DNA from: Kiritimatiellia bacterium
GTDB lineage: Bacteria > Verrucomicrobiota > Kiritimatiellia > UBA8416 > JADHWI01
Reading direction: 5' to 3'
Assembly: GCA_030744755.1 (NCBI GenBank)
Contig: JASLPY010000014.1
Span: 1 to 64,000, forward strand
DNA: 64,000 bases
Each line of letters starts with the position of its first letter. The first letter of the stretch is position 1. A program made the translations under genes and the position numbers. The notes beneath the pieces were generated by a model. It had not been told where the DNA came from. It made no database searches and worked only from the letters and a program-made list of their open reading frames with translations. Positions 17,801 through 29,600 of this stretch are shown here, in pieces.

Positions 17801-17876
17801 GGGCAGCGAGGCCGCTGCCCCTCCCGCCGTTGGACTTGCTTTGCACAAGGGAGGGTCCGCGGCCTCGCGGACCGTG
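17801..17876. repeat. Family D double hairpin, copy 1
   Basis: GGGCAGCGAGGCCGCTGCCC hairpin, then CTCCCGCCGTTGGAC...TTGCAC, then GGGAGGGTCCGCGGCCTCGC, whose GGTCCGCG pairs with CGCGGACC. Other copies are at 39235 (partial), 47743 and 55838. This copy lies in the divergent gap between 17665 and 18010. Confidence 0.8.
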
Positions 17877-18009
17877 TGAAGAGGCACGTGAAACGCTCGC
17901 CCAATCCCAATGTCGCCGGAGCATCGCTGCTCCCGCATCCCAGCACCATTTCGTTTGCTTAACCAAGGCCGCAGCGCGTATGCTCCCTTAGCAATCGAAA
18001 GGACTTCAC

Positions 18010-21000
18010 ATGAAATCGCTATCTCTATTCATCTCTGCTCTCATACTGGCAGCAAACTTGACGAGCATCTCTTGCGCGGATGAACTCGATGAGCGAGCCC
18101 GGAAGATCATTACATCAAGCGGCGTCCGGGGCGGAGTGGTTGTGCACCTCGGATGTGGCGACGGCAAGCTGACGGCAAAACTACGGGCAGGCGACGCCTA
18201 TATCGTTCATGGCCTGGATAGCAGCAGGACGAACGTCGAAACAGCCAGGGAGCACATATCCGCGCTCGGGCTGTATGGAAACATCTCCATCGACAGCGTT
18301 GACGGCCCGCACCTTCCATACGCAGAGAACATCGTCAACCTGCTGATTCAGGAAAGCAGCGAAAGCACGTTTTCAAAAGACGAAGTCATGCGAGTCCTGG
18401 TGCCGGGTGGAGCGGCAATCATCGGCGGTAAGAAGATCGTCAAACCGGTACCGTCCGACATTGACTCATGGAGCCACTGGCGACAGGGCCCTGAGAACAA
18501 TCCTGTTGCCGAAGATAACCGCGTGGGACCACCGCGGCACATGCAGTGGGCTGCCGGCCCCCGATGGCTCAGAAGTCACGAGACGCCGGCAGGTATCACC
18601 TCCATGGTTACGGCAGGGGGACGAATCTTCTACACCCTGGACGAAGGCCCCATCGGTATCACCGAAGGTCGGCTGCCTGAGAAATGGGCGCTGATTGCGC
18701 GCGACGCATTCAACGGTAAGCTCCTCTGGAAACTTCCGCTACCCAACTGGGGATGGCAGACCTGGCGCAGTGACCTCAAGCAACGCAAGGCCATGGACTG
18801 GACGCGCATGCGCGGCCTCCGAGTTGCAAACCCAAAGGACTACCCCTTCCGGATGGTGGCAGGCGACCAGCGCCTTTACTTCACTCTCGGACACGGTGCA
18901 CCCGTGAGTATCATCGATGCTGCGACAGGAAAGGTGCTTGCCACGTGTCAGGATTCCAGCAATCCCAGGAAGCTACTACTCAGTGACGGAATCCTCGTGG
19001 TCCTAACAGGCGACAACATTCTTGCTTTCGACTCCACCAACGGCAAGCCGGCCTGGAGCAAGAATGGAGTGAAACCCAGCTCCATAGCAGCCCGTGGTGA
19101 CCGCCTGGTCTATCGCACCGAAAAAGGGCTCCTATGCATCAGCATCAAAACCGGCGATCAAACATGGGAAGCGAAGCCGACGCTTCTCGGCGATCTCATC
19201 ATTTCCGGAGATGTCGTCCTTTGCGCCGAGGGCACTCAAATGCAGACTTTCGAACTCGGGAACGGCAAGAAGCTATGGGATACCGGCAAGGGAAAAGGAG
19301 GAAAGCGTCGAGGCAAACACGAGGGACTCTATATTATTGATGACACGATTTGGGTGGGCTATAGGGGCAACCGCTTCGATCTCAAGACAGGAAAGAACCT
19401 GCCAAACCTGCAGGTTAAAGATCTCTGGAGCCCGCAGCATCATCATCGCTGCTACCAGAACAAAGCCACCAGCCGCTACATTATAGGGGCCATGGAAGGC
19501 ATGGAATTCCTCTCCGTGAAGGGCGACGAGCATTCGCGCAACAACTGGGTGCGGGGTGTTTGCAGGCTGGGCATTATGCCGGCCAACGGCATGAGCTATG
19601 TCCCGACGGACCAGTGTTTCTGTTCTGCAGGCGTGAAGATCCTCGGCTTTACCGCATTGACCGCGGCAATAGATTTACCGGCTGTTCGACCACCTGAAGC
19701 GCGCCTCGAAAAAGGGCCTGCGTTCCGTATGGATTCTGAAAAAGGGAGAACGACCACAGCACCCCCTTCTCAGCAAGACTGGCGATCTTTCCGCCACAAT
19801 TCGCACCGCCACGGATCAAGCTCTACCCAGGTGCCGGCCAATCTCAAACGGGCCTGGCAGCTAGCATTCAATACTGGGGTGACCCAACCAGTTGTTGCGG
19901 GAAATACGCTCTACGTAGCAGAACGCGATGCACACACCGTTCACGCCATCGATGCGGGGACAGGAAAGAAGCTCTGGAACTACATTGCTGGAGGGCGCAT
20001 CGATTCACCGCCAAGCATCGTCGGTGAAGCTGGATCCAACGATGCACTTTGTATTTTCGGAAGCAGGGACGGTTATGTCTACTGCCTGAGAGCGGCTGAT
20101 GGTGTCCTGGCCTGGCGTTTTCGGGCCGCGCCTAATCAGCGCCTTATTGGTTCTTTCGACCAGCTCGAATCCGCATGGCCCCTGCACGGGTCGCCTCTCA
20201 TGCTCGACGGCCTCGTCTATGTCTCGGCAGGACGCTCTACCTACCTCGACGGTGGGATATTCCTATACGCTATTGAACCATATACGGGCAAAGTTATTCA
20301 CCAACACCAAGAACTCGGCCCCTATGAGGATCACACTAAAGATCACGGTCATTCGTTCTGGAGCGAAGGGTCTCGCAATGATGTGCTCGTGACCGATGGC
20401 GAATCTATCTACATCATGCAGCTCAGGTTCAGCAAGGATCTCAGACCTCAGCCCTCAGAAACGGCGTCACTCCTCGGTGACAGAAAGCTTGGGCGCCGTG
20501 TGTTCTCAACGGCCGGTTTTCTTGACGACGAGTGGTATAACCGGACTTTCTGGATGCATAGCAACATCTGGCCAGGTTTCTATCTCGCAAACCAGGCACC
20601 CAAAAGCGGGCAACTGCTGGTCGTCGGCGATGAGAATACGTACGGCGTTAAGGTGTTCTGGACCAGGAATCGCCACAGTCCTATGTTCTTCCCATCAACG
20701 AAGGGCTACCTCCTCTTTGCAGACGAGAATGACAATGAGCCCATTCTTGTGGGCCGTGACAAGGCCGAGGCCATCGAGTGGCTTCCCGAATTTGACCTTA
20801 CCAGGGGCAGTAAACCTGGCGACGGAAAGGCTCCCCCCACGCTCGGAAGCGCGCCGCAGTCCAACAGAGTTAACGCCCAGACTCTCAACAAGGACAAGGG
20901 TGTTGGTTTCACCAGGGCCAAGCCGCCTGTATGGGCGACCTGGGTCCCCGTCAGAATACGTGCAATGGTTAAGACCTCCGACAAGCTCTTCATTGCCGGC

Positions 21001-21213
21001 CCTCCGGATATATTCGACGAAAACGACGCCGATCCCCTGGCCGCATTGGAAGGGCGTAAGGGAGGGCTGCTCTGGGCGGTATCGGCGAAGGACGGCTCGA
21101 AACTGGCCGAGTACGATCTCGATTTCCCACCCGCATTCGACGGAATGATAGCCGCCAGGGGCAGCATCTACATATCCGACATCAACGGAGAATTGTCCTG
21201 CTGGCGACCGTAG
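18010..21213 (+). CDS. Exported methyltransferase-like / PQQ-type beta-propeller fusion
   Basis: A 1,067-residue protein with a signal peptide (about 22 residues). Residues 25-140 look like a class I SAM-methyltransferase fold, including VVHLGCGDGKLTAK (motif I) and VLVPGGAAII (post-motif). From about 180 on, the repeats AGGRIFYTLDEGP, DAFNGKLLWKLPLPNW, IDAGTGKKLWNYIAGG and AADGVLAWRF are PQQ/BamB-type propeller blades. Two propellers or one large one fit the length. SAM is not expected in the periplasm, so the N-terminal domain may be non-catalytic. A paralogue lies at 55971. Good AAAGGA ribosome-binding site. Function unknown. Confidence 0.8.
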   Translation: MKSLSLFISALILAANLTSISCADELDERARKIITSSGVRGGVVVHLGCGDGKLTAKLRAGDAYIVHGLDSSRTNVETAREHISALGLYGNISIDSVDGPHLPYAENIVNLLIQESSESTFSKDEVMRVLVPGGAAIIGGKKIVKPVPSDIDSWSHWRQGPENNPVAEDNRVGPPRHMQWAAGPRWLRSHETPAGITSMVTAGGRIFYTLDEGPIGITEGRLPEKWALIARDAFNGKLLWKLPLPNWGWQTWRSDLKQRKAMDWTRMRGLRVANPKDYPFRMVAGDQRLYFTLGHGAPVSIIDAATGKVLATCQDSSNPRKLLLSDGILVVLTGDNILAFDSTNGKPAWSKNGVKPSSIAARGDRLVYRTEKGLLCISIKTGDQTWEAKPTLLGDLIISGDVVLCAEGTQMQTFELGNGKKLWDTGKGKGGKRRGKHEGLYIIDDTIWVGYRGNRFDLKTGKNLPNLQVKDLWSPQHHHRCYQNKATSRYIIGAMEGMEFLSVKGDEHSRNNWVRGVCRLGIMPANGMSYVPTDQCFCSAGVKILGFTALTAAIDLPAVRPPEARLEKGPAFRMDSEKGRTTTAPPSQQDWRSFRHNSHRHGSSSTQVPANLKRAWQLAFNTGVTQPVVAGNTLYVAERDAHTVHAIDAGTGKKLWNYIAGGRIDSPPSIVGEAGSNDALCIFGSRDGYVYCLRAADGVLAWRFRAAPNQRLIGSFDQLESAWPLHGSPLMLDGLVYVSAGRSTYLDGGIFLYAIEPYTGKVIHQHQELGPYEDHTKDHGHSFWSEGSRNDVLVTDGESIYIMQLRFSKDLRPQPSETASLLGDRKLGRRVFSTAGFLDDEWYNRTFWMHSNIWPGFYLANQAPKSGQLLVVGDENTYGVKVFWTRNRHSPMFFPSTKGYLLFADENDNEPILVGRDKAEAIEWLPEFDLTRGSKPGDGKAPPTLGSAPQSNRVNAQTLNKDKGVGFTRAKPPVWATWVPVRIRAMVKTSDKLFIAGPPDIFDENDADPLAALEGRKGGLLWAVSAKDGSKLAEYDLDFPPAFDGMIAARGSIYISDINGELSCWRP

Positions 21214-21227
21214 GTCCGACAGTTGGC

Positions 21228-21315
21228 CACGCCCCTTACGGGGCTCACTACAAACGTCCTGCATCATCATCGGGATAAGAGCACAAGGCGTTTGTAGTCA
21301 ACGCCGTAAGGCGTG
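21228..21315. repeat. Family B REP pair (BIME), copy 2, 3' of RAYT
   Basis: Begins CACGCCCCTTACGGGGCTCA, has a central spacer, and ends in a GTAGTCAACGCCGTAAGGCG unit. It abuts the stop codon of the RAYT gene (21321). Confidence 0.9.
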
Positions 21316-21320
21316 TCGAA

Positions 21321-21914
21321 CTAATCGTCCCACCCCTTTCCATAGTCGAGCACTGGGTACAATTCCCACAACTCCACCATTTTCGCCCTGCCCAACTCGT
21401 TCATATAGCTGTACAAACTGCTGGCCTCCCAATCATCAGCGCGTGCTGAACATTTGTGATGAACTGGGTTGGCATGTATGTAGTTCACAGTGGCCCAGTA
21501 ATGTGCCGCGTTCCGAATCCTGCGATCAGAAAAACGATGCCAGACTTTTCGGCCAGGCCTCGCATCTTCCCTGTTCCACTGAGTTGCAGTGCCATTATGC
21601 AATCGCCCTATTGCTTTGGCTGCAGGCCCGAGATCTACCCTTGCCAGCAGATGCCAGTGATTAGGCAAAACACACCAAGCAAAGACCTCCGCATCCACCT
21701 TGTTCGCCATTTGGCACAAAAGCTTGTCTTGAAATTCTTTTTGACGGTCCGCTTCACCCATGATTCTTTCATGCATGTAGTTAGCGCCCGACAGGAGGTA
21801 CGTTCTAGCGCAATCGTCGAAGTGGGGAGGAGCATGCAATGGATGCTTCATTGCCAATCTATAAGCAATGGCCTCCTTACGCTCTGCCTTCGTCATCTTT
21901 CGAAAGGAGTACAT
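21321..21914 (-). CDS. REP-associated tyrosine transposase (RAYT, Y1_Tnp family)
   Basis: A 197-residue single-domain HUH nuclease. The HxH motif is in LPNHWHLL (His86, His88), and the catalytic Tyr145 lies in WATVNYIHANPVH, the usual RAYT signature. RAYTs cleave and join single-stranded REP DNA at the GTAG tetranucleotide, and this gene lies between family B REP pairs, one directly downstream and three directly upstream. The ATG at 21914 follows GAGGA. No inverted-repeat-flanked insertion sequence is present, so this is a domesticated-type RAYT rather than IS200/IS605. It appears intact. Confidence 0.93.
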   Translation of the reverse strand: MYSFRKMTKAERKEAIAYRLAMKHPLHAPPHFDDCARTYLLSGANYMHERIMGEADRQKEFQDKLLCQMANKVDAEVFAWCVLPNHWHLLARVDLGPAAKAIGRLHNGTATQWNREDARPGRKVWHRFSDRRIRNAAHYWATVNYIHANPVHHKCSARADDWEASSLYSYMNELGRAKMVELWELYPVLDYGKGWDD

Positions 21915-21926
21915 ACGCCGTCCTCA

Positions 21927-22013
21927 ACGCCCCTTACGGGGCTCACTACAAACGTCCTGGATCATCACCGGGATAAGAGCCCAAGGCGTTTGTAGTTAAC
22001 GCCGTGAGGCGTG
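21927..22013. repeat. Family B REP pair, copy 3
   Basis: Full BIME with left hairpin ACGCCCCTTACGGGGCT and right GTAGTTAACGCCGTGAGGCG, 13 bases from the RAYT start codon. Confidence 0.9.
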
Positions 22014-22035
22014 TTCTTCGTCTGCCTTGCGCAAC

Positions 22036-22122
22036 CAACGCCCCTTACGGGCTCACTACAAACACCCTGGATCATCGCAGGGATAAGACCCCAAACGTTT
22101 GTAGTTAACGCCGTAAGGCGTG
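22036..22122. repeat. Family B REP pair, copy 4 (tandem)
   Basis: Same element. The 23-base linker that precedes it (TGTTCTTCGTCTGCCTTGCG onward) also precedes copy 5, giving a tandem period of about 109 bases. Confidence 0.9.
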
Positions 22123-22144
22123 TTCTTCGTCTGCCTTGCGCAAC

Positions 22145-22233
22145 CAACGCCCCTTACGGGGCTCACTACAAACGTCCTGGATCATCGCAGGGATAAGACC
22201 CCAAACGTTTGTAGTTAACGCCGTAAGGCGTGT
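22145..22233. repeat. Family B REP pair, copy 5 (tandem)
   Basis: Nearly identical to copy 4 and ending 10 bases before the stop of the mutarotase-like lipoprotein gene. Copies 3 to 5 form a tandem array upstream of the RAYT. Confidence 0.9.
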
Positions 22234-22242
22234 CTGTCTCCC

Positions 22243-23439
22243 CTACTCCAATTTTCCGGTCTTCAGAAACTCATGCTGCACCGGTGCAGTGACTTCTTTG
22301 CCGTTCAGCGACACAAAAGTCACTTTCCCGGGGGCAAATCTAGCGTCTTTGACCTTCCCAAACCCCTCAGGAATCTGGAGCACACCCTGTATGTAGTTAA
22401 CCAGCGTGGGTTTCTCCGGAGACAGCTTGACCGACGTGGGAAAACCAGCCTCGTTGATCTTGTTCGCTTCCACCGACGGTCCGAGTCCACCGCCAAAGTA
22501 GGAGCAGCTGTCTTCAATGCCGAGACAACGGTTTCGGCCATCCCAGGGAGGAGCCTGACGCCCGCCGTTGGAAATCCAGAAAAGCGTCGCGGGCAACACC
22601 GCGGTATCTCTCATGCAGAACCAGAGATATCCTTCCTTCTGGCAGACTGCAGCGTTCCAGCCCGGCGTAGCCGCGGGCTTTGAGAACACCTGGACCAGGT
22701 CACTGTATCCTTTGCGTCTCGGAAAGCTCGAACAGTCCGCATCAGGTGTATCCCTGTGCATAACGGGCACCTTGGCGAGGTCCGTAAAGACTGCATCAAC
22801 CGCCAGGGCCTGGTACTCGCGGTTCTTCGGATCGCTGAAGGCTGTAGGAGATGTCCTGCCGAGCTCGAACCTACTCGCGGTCACCTTTATAGCCCCCTCC
22901 TCTTCCGGAAGACGCAGGATGCAATGGTGAGCAATAGGCATGGAGCCTTCGTATCCCACCAGTTTGTGGGTGCTGTAGATGGCATTGGATCCGTCAACCA
23001 GGGACAGCGTCTTTGTGACCTTGCCCTTGCGTACCTCCGTTTCGAGCTCGAGCTTCAGAGAGGTGATTCTCCCCTTCTTGCCTTGCTCAAGCAGCCTCCA
23101 TTTCGAGGAAGATACTTCGCCATGCGGTGGATGCTTCTCTCCCTTGTATGCATCTGAGTTGCCGCCGAAAGGCATGCAGAAGAAATCGCCGCGCAAAGGA
23201 ACGAGGATGGGCGGCAGGTCCTTCACTCCCTCGTTCTGCCAAGGACTGAGATAGTACGGCTGAACAGGTTTGTCAGTATCCTTACAATAGTAGACAGGTG
23301 CAACCTGTCCCCCATTCTCAGTAACAAAGATCTGAACGGTAGACGATTCAAGCCGCCAGCCTTTCTGCGAGTTGTCCACCTGCATCGTCGAACAGCCCGC
23401 GACCGCAACCAGCATCACTACGACTATACACGCCCTCAT
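22243..23439 (-). CDS. Lipoprotein with aldose-epimerase-like (mutarotase) fold
   Basis: A 398-residue protein with a lipobox (VAVAGC, Cys at about 16), so lipid-anchored. GWRLESSTVQIFVTENGGQV, HGEVSSSKWRLLEQ, and ISNGGRQAPPWDGRNRCLGIE resemble the galactose-mutarotase-like beta-sandwich seen in sugar epimerases and in glycoside-hydrolase accessory proteins. I cannot name catalytic residues, so it may bind carbohydrate rather than epimerise it. The ribosome-binding site GGGAGG precedes the ATG. Neighbouring sulfatase and beta-helix genes fit a glycan-processing setting. Confidence 0.65.
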   Translation of the reverse strand: MRACIVVVMLVAVAGCSTMQVDNSQKGWRLESSTVQIFVTENGGQVAPVYYCKDTDKPVQPYYLSPWQNEGVKDLPPILVPLRGDFFCMPFGGNSDAYKGEKHPPHGEVSSSKWRLLEQGKKGRITSLKLELETEVRKGKVTKTLSLVDGSNAIYSTHKLVGYEGSMPIAHHCILRLPEEEGAIKVTASRFELGRTSPTAFSDPKNREYQALAVDAVFTDLAKVPVMHRDTPDADCSSFPRRKGYSDLVQVFSKPAATPGWNAAVCQKEGYLWFCMRDTAVLPATLFWISNGGRQAPPWDGRNRCLGIEDSCSYFGGGLGPSVEANKINEAGFPTSVKLSPEKPTLVNYIQGVLQIPEGFGKVKDARFAPGKVTFVSLNGKEVTAPVQHEFLKTGKLE

Positions 23440-23646
23440 TCAGATCCTCCCAACTCTATCATTACCTTTCACAAACAAACCTCCTTATACCACAAGACTA
23501 CACCTGCGGCACAAGCATCAACAAGACCAGCCAGTGCCGCACCGGCAGCGCAGCCCTGATGCAACCCGTCATCTACTCATGAATCACCTATCGACGCAAT
23601 TGCCGGCATTTGGCATAATCCCCCACATTCTGGAGGGGTTTACGTC
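23440..23646. other. Divergent intergenic region
   Basis: Gap between a minus-strand lipoprotein gene and the giant plus-strand gene. It holds the GGAGGGG ribosome-binding site for the latter (about 23632-23638) but I see no convincing -35/-10 pair or repeat. Confidence 0.4.
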
Positions 23647-26600
23647 GTGTCGGACAAGATTCTGTCATATGCTTCCGCGCGCCCGTACTTGCGCCGTGCG
23701 CGTACAGTCGGACTGTTGTTCGTTCTGTTCGTTGTCACCGCGTTGCCGCTAATAGCCTCCGCAGGCTCGGTCACGCTCGACGAATCAAGCGTATCCTGGG
23801 ACGACCTTGGTGCCGCCAACGTCATCACGGAGGGGGCCGGGGACGCGGAGGGCTGGTCGGCCGCAGGGAGCTTGTGGACCCCAGGGCCTCCTGTTGTTGA
23901 GAATGCGAACGGACCGGCAGATCTCACCGCTTCTTCCGCGAGGCTGACGGGCATGCTAAGCACCGGCGGCGTCGCCACAGCCTATATCTGCTGGCAGGCA
24001 GACAGTCCCGCCGGTACAGATACCGGCGATTGGGAGAACGTCATCGGCATCGGAACGGTAACTCAGAACGTCGAGTTCGTTACCCCAGTCACCGGCCTCC
24101 TCTATGGCGTGACATACTACTATCGCTGCTACGCCACCAATGCGTTCGGCGGGGACTGGGCGGATTCGATCACCAACTTCCTGACGCCGCCGCCGGAGGG
24201 TGGAGCAGCTTCCTACGCCAGGATCGATATCGGCGCGAGCAGTGGCCGCACGGATACCGGCGACGGTTGGCAGCAAATGCCCGGTACACTGGCACATAAT
24301 TCCAGTGGTAACGTCTCCGCGCAGGCGATGAGCTCGGACTCGTCCGACGCATTCACCATCGCGGTAGACAACGTCAACATCAGCGATAATGCGGTCGGAA
24401 CTTGCGAGTGGCGTGACCGCGGCAATTCGAGCAGTTCGGACGACCTGGTTTACGTTGCGGAGGACCTCATCAAGAACGACAACGGGATCATCAGGGTCAC
24501 GCTGGGCAGCATACCTGCCGGCGACTATGATGTAATCTCTTACCACGTTGATCCGGGCAGCGCGCACAGCGATCAGATTGAGGTCAAGGTGAGCACCGAC
24601 GGCGGGACTACGTATTCGGGAGTGTTGTCCACCGGCACCGCAGGCGCCAATATTGCCATCAACAGCCTCACTACGGCCAATATCGACGCATCCAAGGCGA
24701 CTTTCAGCTTCACTGCCGGTGGCAGTGATGAAGTCATGGTTGTCTTCGATGGTACCCCGTCCGGTGACGACGAGACGTCGCTGAATGGCCTGGTCATCTC
24801 CAATATACTCGCCGGCGCAATCAACATCACCAACAGGAGCGAGACAGGGATATCAACTACCGGGGCGACGTTTAACGCCACGCTTTCTGCTCCGGACTCG
24901 CGGTTTGATGTCTACCTGTACTGGGGAACAAACGACGCTGGATCTGCAGAGGGCCTCTGGGGCAACACCAACTACATCGCCTCGCACACCAACGTGGCCT
25001 CTACCAACATCACCTTCGCAACCAACGGCCTGGCGGAAAGTCAGCAGTACTACTACACGTTCAAGGCCCAAAACGACGCCACCAACCTTTGGGCCAGTCC
25101 GAGCATCACGTTTGCGACAATCCACCAGCCCGATGTCAACAATAGCACCGGCGCCACGCCGGCCATAGGCTACGCCACGCTGAACGGTAACCTGAGCAAC
25201 GGCAGCCTGGCAGACGTTCACGTGTACTGGGGAACTTCGGACGGCGAAACCAACACCTCCGCATGGGCGAACACCAACGTAATGGGTGAACTTCACGAAG
25301 GTGACTTTTCCACGAATACAACAACGGACCTCCTTTACGGGATAACCTACTACTACCGCTGCTATGCGACCAATGTGGTGAGCACCGACTGGGCAGACAC
25401 CACCGCCACTTTCCTGACACTCGACCCTGGCGTGAGCATAACCAACAATGCCGAGACGGGGCTCACGACCACGTCCGCCACGTTTAACGCCACGCTGCAT
25501 GCTCCTGGGTCGACGTTTGATGTTCATGTTTACTGGGGAACGAACGACGGCGGGATTGCCGCCGGCGATTGGCGCAACACCAACTACGCAGGCTCATACA
25601 CAGACCTGGCCTCAACCAATCTGAGCTTCACCACCAATGGCCTCGCGCAGGGACAGAGGTATCACTACGCGTTCATGGGGCAAAACGCTGCAACCAACAT
25701 GTGGGCCAGTCCGAGCATTACTTTCAAAACGGTTCACGAGCCCGTCATCAACAACAGCACCGGGGCGGTGCCGGCCATAGGATCTGCCACGCTCAACGGT
25801 GAACTCACGGGCGGAAGCCGGGCCGACGTCTATGTATACTGGGGAACAACGGACGGAGAGACCAACGCAGCTTCGTGGGCAAGCACCAACCTGATGGGTG
25901 AACTCCGCGAAGGCGCTTTCAGCACCAACACCTCGCGCGACCTCCTTTACGGCGTTACATACTACTACCGATCCTACGCTATAAACGCTGTAGATGCGGA
26001 TTGGGCGGACTCCACTGCCGTTTTCCTGACACTCGACCCGGGCGTGAGCATAACCAACAATGCCGAGACAGGCCTCAGCAGCACTTCTGCGGCATTCAAC
26101 GTCACACTCGAGGCCACGGGGTCAGTGTTTCACCTCTACGCGTACTGGGGCACGAATGACGGCGGTGCCGCGGAGGGCATTTGGGGCAACACCAACTACA
26201 TAGGGTCCTACAGCAACGTAGCCTCTAGCAACATCACCTTCGCCACCAACGGCCTGGCCGTGGGCGGGACATACCACTACACGTTTATGGCCCGTAATGA
26301 TGCTACCAACATGTGGGCCACCCCGAGCATCTCGTTTACCACGATCCACCACCCCGCCATAGACAACAGCACCGGTTCAGTCTCCGCCGTGGGCTACGCC
26401 ACACTGAACGGCGAACTGACGGATGGCGTCAGTGCCAATGTCTATGTGTATTGGGGAGCAACGGATGGCGAGACAAACGGGTCCGCATGGGCAAACACCA
26501 ATGAGCTTGGCGAACTGGCTGAGGGCCTTTTCTCCTCCGGCACGACGACCGACCTCCTTTACGGCGTTACACACTACTACCGATGCTACGCCACCAATGA

Positions 26601-29600
26601 ATTAGGTCACGACTGGGCGGACTCGACCGTGGGCCTCACGACACTGCCGCCCGTAGCCGAATCCCACGCGGATGGCCTGGAAGAAACACTTTTCGACAGA
26701 CAGAACATTTCCGGCGCAAATCCACGTAACAACATCCAGGGGTACATTGATGCCATCCTTTCCGGGAATTCTGTTCAGGGCATTCTGACAGCCCATTTGG
26801 ACTACCAGAATGATGCGGCCTTCGATGCTCGTGCTGCAGAACTTGGCTCGCCTGACTGGGATCCGAATAGTGGCCCCGGCAGCGAAGATTTCTCTGGTTT
26901 GTGGGTGTGCGACTTTACCCCCACCGAGGGCGGCGCATGGGGGTTCCGCTTCAATGGTTGCGATGATAACGCGTCCATGTGGATCGACGACGACCAGAAC
27001 GGTGTCTTCGAGTCCACTGCCGACAGGTTTTATGACCGTGGCTGTTGCGGCGGCAGTGGCGACCGGAATACGCCATCGATCACTGCAGGCCAGACATACA
27101 GACTGGGCTTTGTCGTACAGGATACGGGAGGGGGCGGCCATTTTCGGGATTTGGAATTTAAGCCCCCCAGCGGAAGCTGGACAGACCTGGACCCCGGCGA
27201 CCCGGCACAGGCGGGGCTGTGGCAATACTCCCTGGGGGTTGTTTCCCCCGCCCTCGCCATCACCAACCGCCCGGCCACAAGTATACTGGCCTACACAGCA
27301 GAACTGAATGCAGGTTTAGCCGCGTCCGGCGCCGTCTTTGATATCTATGCGTTCTGGGGGCAAACCAACGAGAGCACCAATGCATCTTCCTGGGCCACAA
27401 ATGCTTTCGTGGGATCCTACACCAACTTTAGCGGAAATGTCAGCTATCCCATTGCGGGGCTGCTTGCCAATACAAGCAACTACTTCACGTTCAAGGCCTC
27501 GAACATGCTCGAGGAGATATGGGCCACGAACGTCCTGTCCTTCAAGACATTGGAAGCGCCGCATGATCCCGCAGTGACCAACATCGGTTTCACGGCGGCT
27601 ATAGGGACAGCAACACTCATGGGAGAACTGACCGATGGCAGCGTGGCCGACATCTATCTGTACTGGGGAACGACGGACGTCGGGACCAACGCCACGGCCT
27701 GGGCGCATACGAACTTCGTGGGCGAGTTCGCGGAAGGCACGTTCGAGACAGACACCACCGACAACCTGCTTTTTGGAGTGCAGTACTACTACCGCTGCTA
27801 TGCCACCAACGAGGCCGCTGCAAACTGGGCGGACGCTACGTCCACCTTCTCCGTCGCCGATCCCAGCGGGGACGCCAACCGGTTGAGGCTACGGATCTCG
27901 TTTACCAACCATACCGGCGGCCCGCTCACCAACTTCCCGGCGCTGGTCAGGCTGAGCACCAATATTGCAGAGTTTGCTTACGACGCCTTCCTGTCTGATG
28001 CCGGCAATGACCTGCGCTTCTGGAACGATGATGAATCTACCGAGCTCAACTACGAGATCGAGGACTGGAACACCAACGGCACTTCCTACGTCTGGGTCCA
28101 GATCCGGGAGTTCACCAACAACTGCCACATCTGGGCTTCATGGGGCGATGTGAGCGCGACCAACCAGGAAGCGTACAGCACGGACGGCTCGGTTTGGTCC
28201 GAGGGATTTGGTGCAGTGTGGCACATGAGCGAGGCGCCAGGCACTGCAACAGCTGCCGACTCCACTACGAACGGCCGGAACGGTACGTTGCAGTCAATGG
28301 ACCCACCTAACGATTGGGTTGCCGGCAGCATCAATGGCGCACTCGATTTCGACGGAGGAGATGACTGGGTCTCAACACCCTACAACATTGACGAGACCGA
28401 TGATGGTGGCGGAGCAACTTTCTCGGCATGGGTATATCCCAGGACGGCCGACGGTGATCACGAAGTGGTCTTCAGCACGGATAACGGCGGCTGGGATTGG
28501 ACGCTGGAACTTGATTCCGGCTCGGGAGGTAACTGGGAAGTCTTCAGTGGCGAGAACCAGAGGGGCTCGGGACATCTGGCGGATTTGAACAGATGGCAGC
28601 ATGTCGCCGCCGTATACGATCCGTCTGCCGGCAACATAAAAGTTTACAAGAACGGCCAGCCGAACACGGTGACGTTTCTCAGCTATGACACGAATGACGA
28701 GAACCTTCGTCTTGGGAACGACAGCTTCGGCTCGTTTGACGGCATTATTGATGAAGCTCGTGCCTCCCAGCTCACACGCTCTGCCGATTGGATCATGGCC
28801 TCCTACTCTAACCAGTGCAACGGTTCGACATTTGCAACTTACGAAGCGAGCGCTGGAGCGACCATTCAGAATGGGGGGTACAGGCTGGGCGGAACGACCA
28901 CGGTGATCAATGCAACGCTGTACGCATCGAATGCCACCTACAACGTGATTGCCTACTGGAACACGACCGACGGAGGTACAAATGCCACCGCCTGGACGAA
29001 TTCACACGAAGTGGGAACATTCACGCACATAGAGACCAATCTAAGCACAACGGCCACCGGGCTGACGATGGCCACACCCTACTACTTCACTTTCCGCGCC
29101 ACCAACGTGCTCGGGGCGGATGTCTGGGCAGAACCATCGGTGGCGTTCACCACGTTGGAACAACCCTCGGTGACCAATGCCGGAGCGACTCCGGCCATCG
29201 GGACCGCAGCGCTCAACGGCGAACTGATCGCTGGAACCAAGGCGGATGTCTACGTGTTCTGGGGCACAACCGACGGCGGCACGAACGCTGCCGCCTGGGC
29301 AAATACTAATGCGCTCGGCGAACTTGCCGAAGGCCCATTTGCCGCTAACCAAGCCGGTCTTCTCTATGGGTTAACCTACTACTACCGCTGCTATGCCGCA
29401 AACCTCGTCGGTGAAGATTGGGCGGATTCCACGGAGTGGTTCACCACACCGCCGATGACGGCCACCGGCTTCTACGCGAGGATCGATATCGGGGCAAGCG
29501 GTGGCCGCACGGATACCGACGATGGCTGGCAGCTGATGCCCGGCACCCCGGGACATAATTCCAGTGTGAATGTCTCCGCCCAACCCATGGCCTCGGATTC

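Noticed and set aside
17801-17876. Family D hairpins as Rho-independent terminators
   Set aside because: They lack T-tracts and occur in divergent, convergent and head-to-tail gaps alike, so they fit repeat insertion better.
21927-22233. Tandem repeats upstream of RAYT as a CRISPR array
   Set aside because: The linkers between copies are identical, not unique spacers, and each copy is a GTAG-type REP pair.
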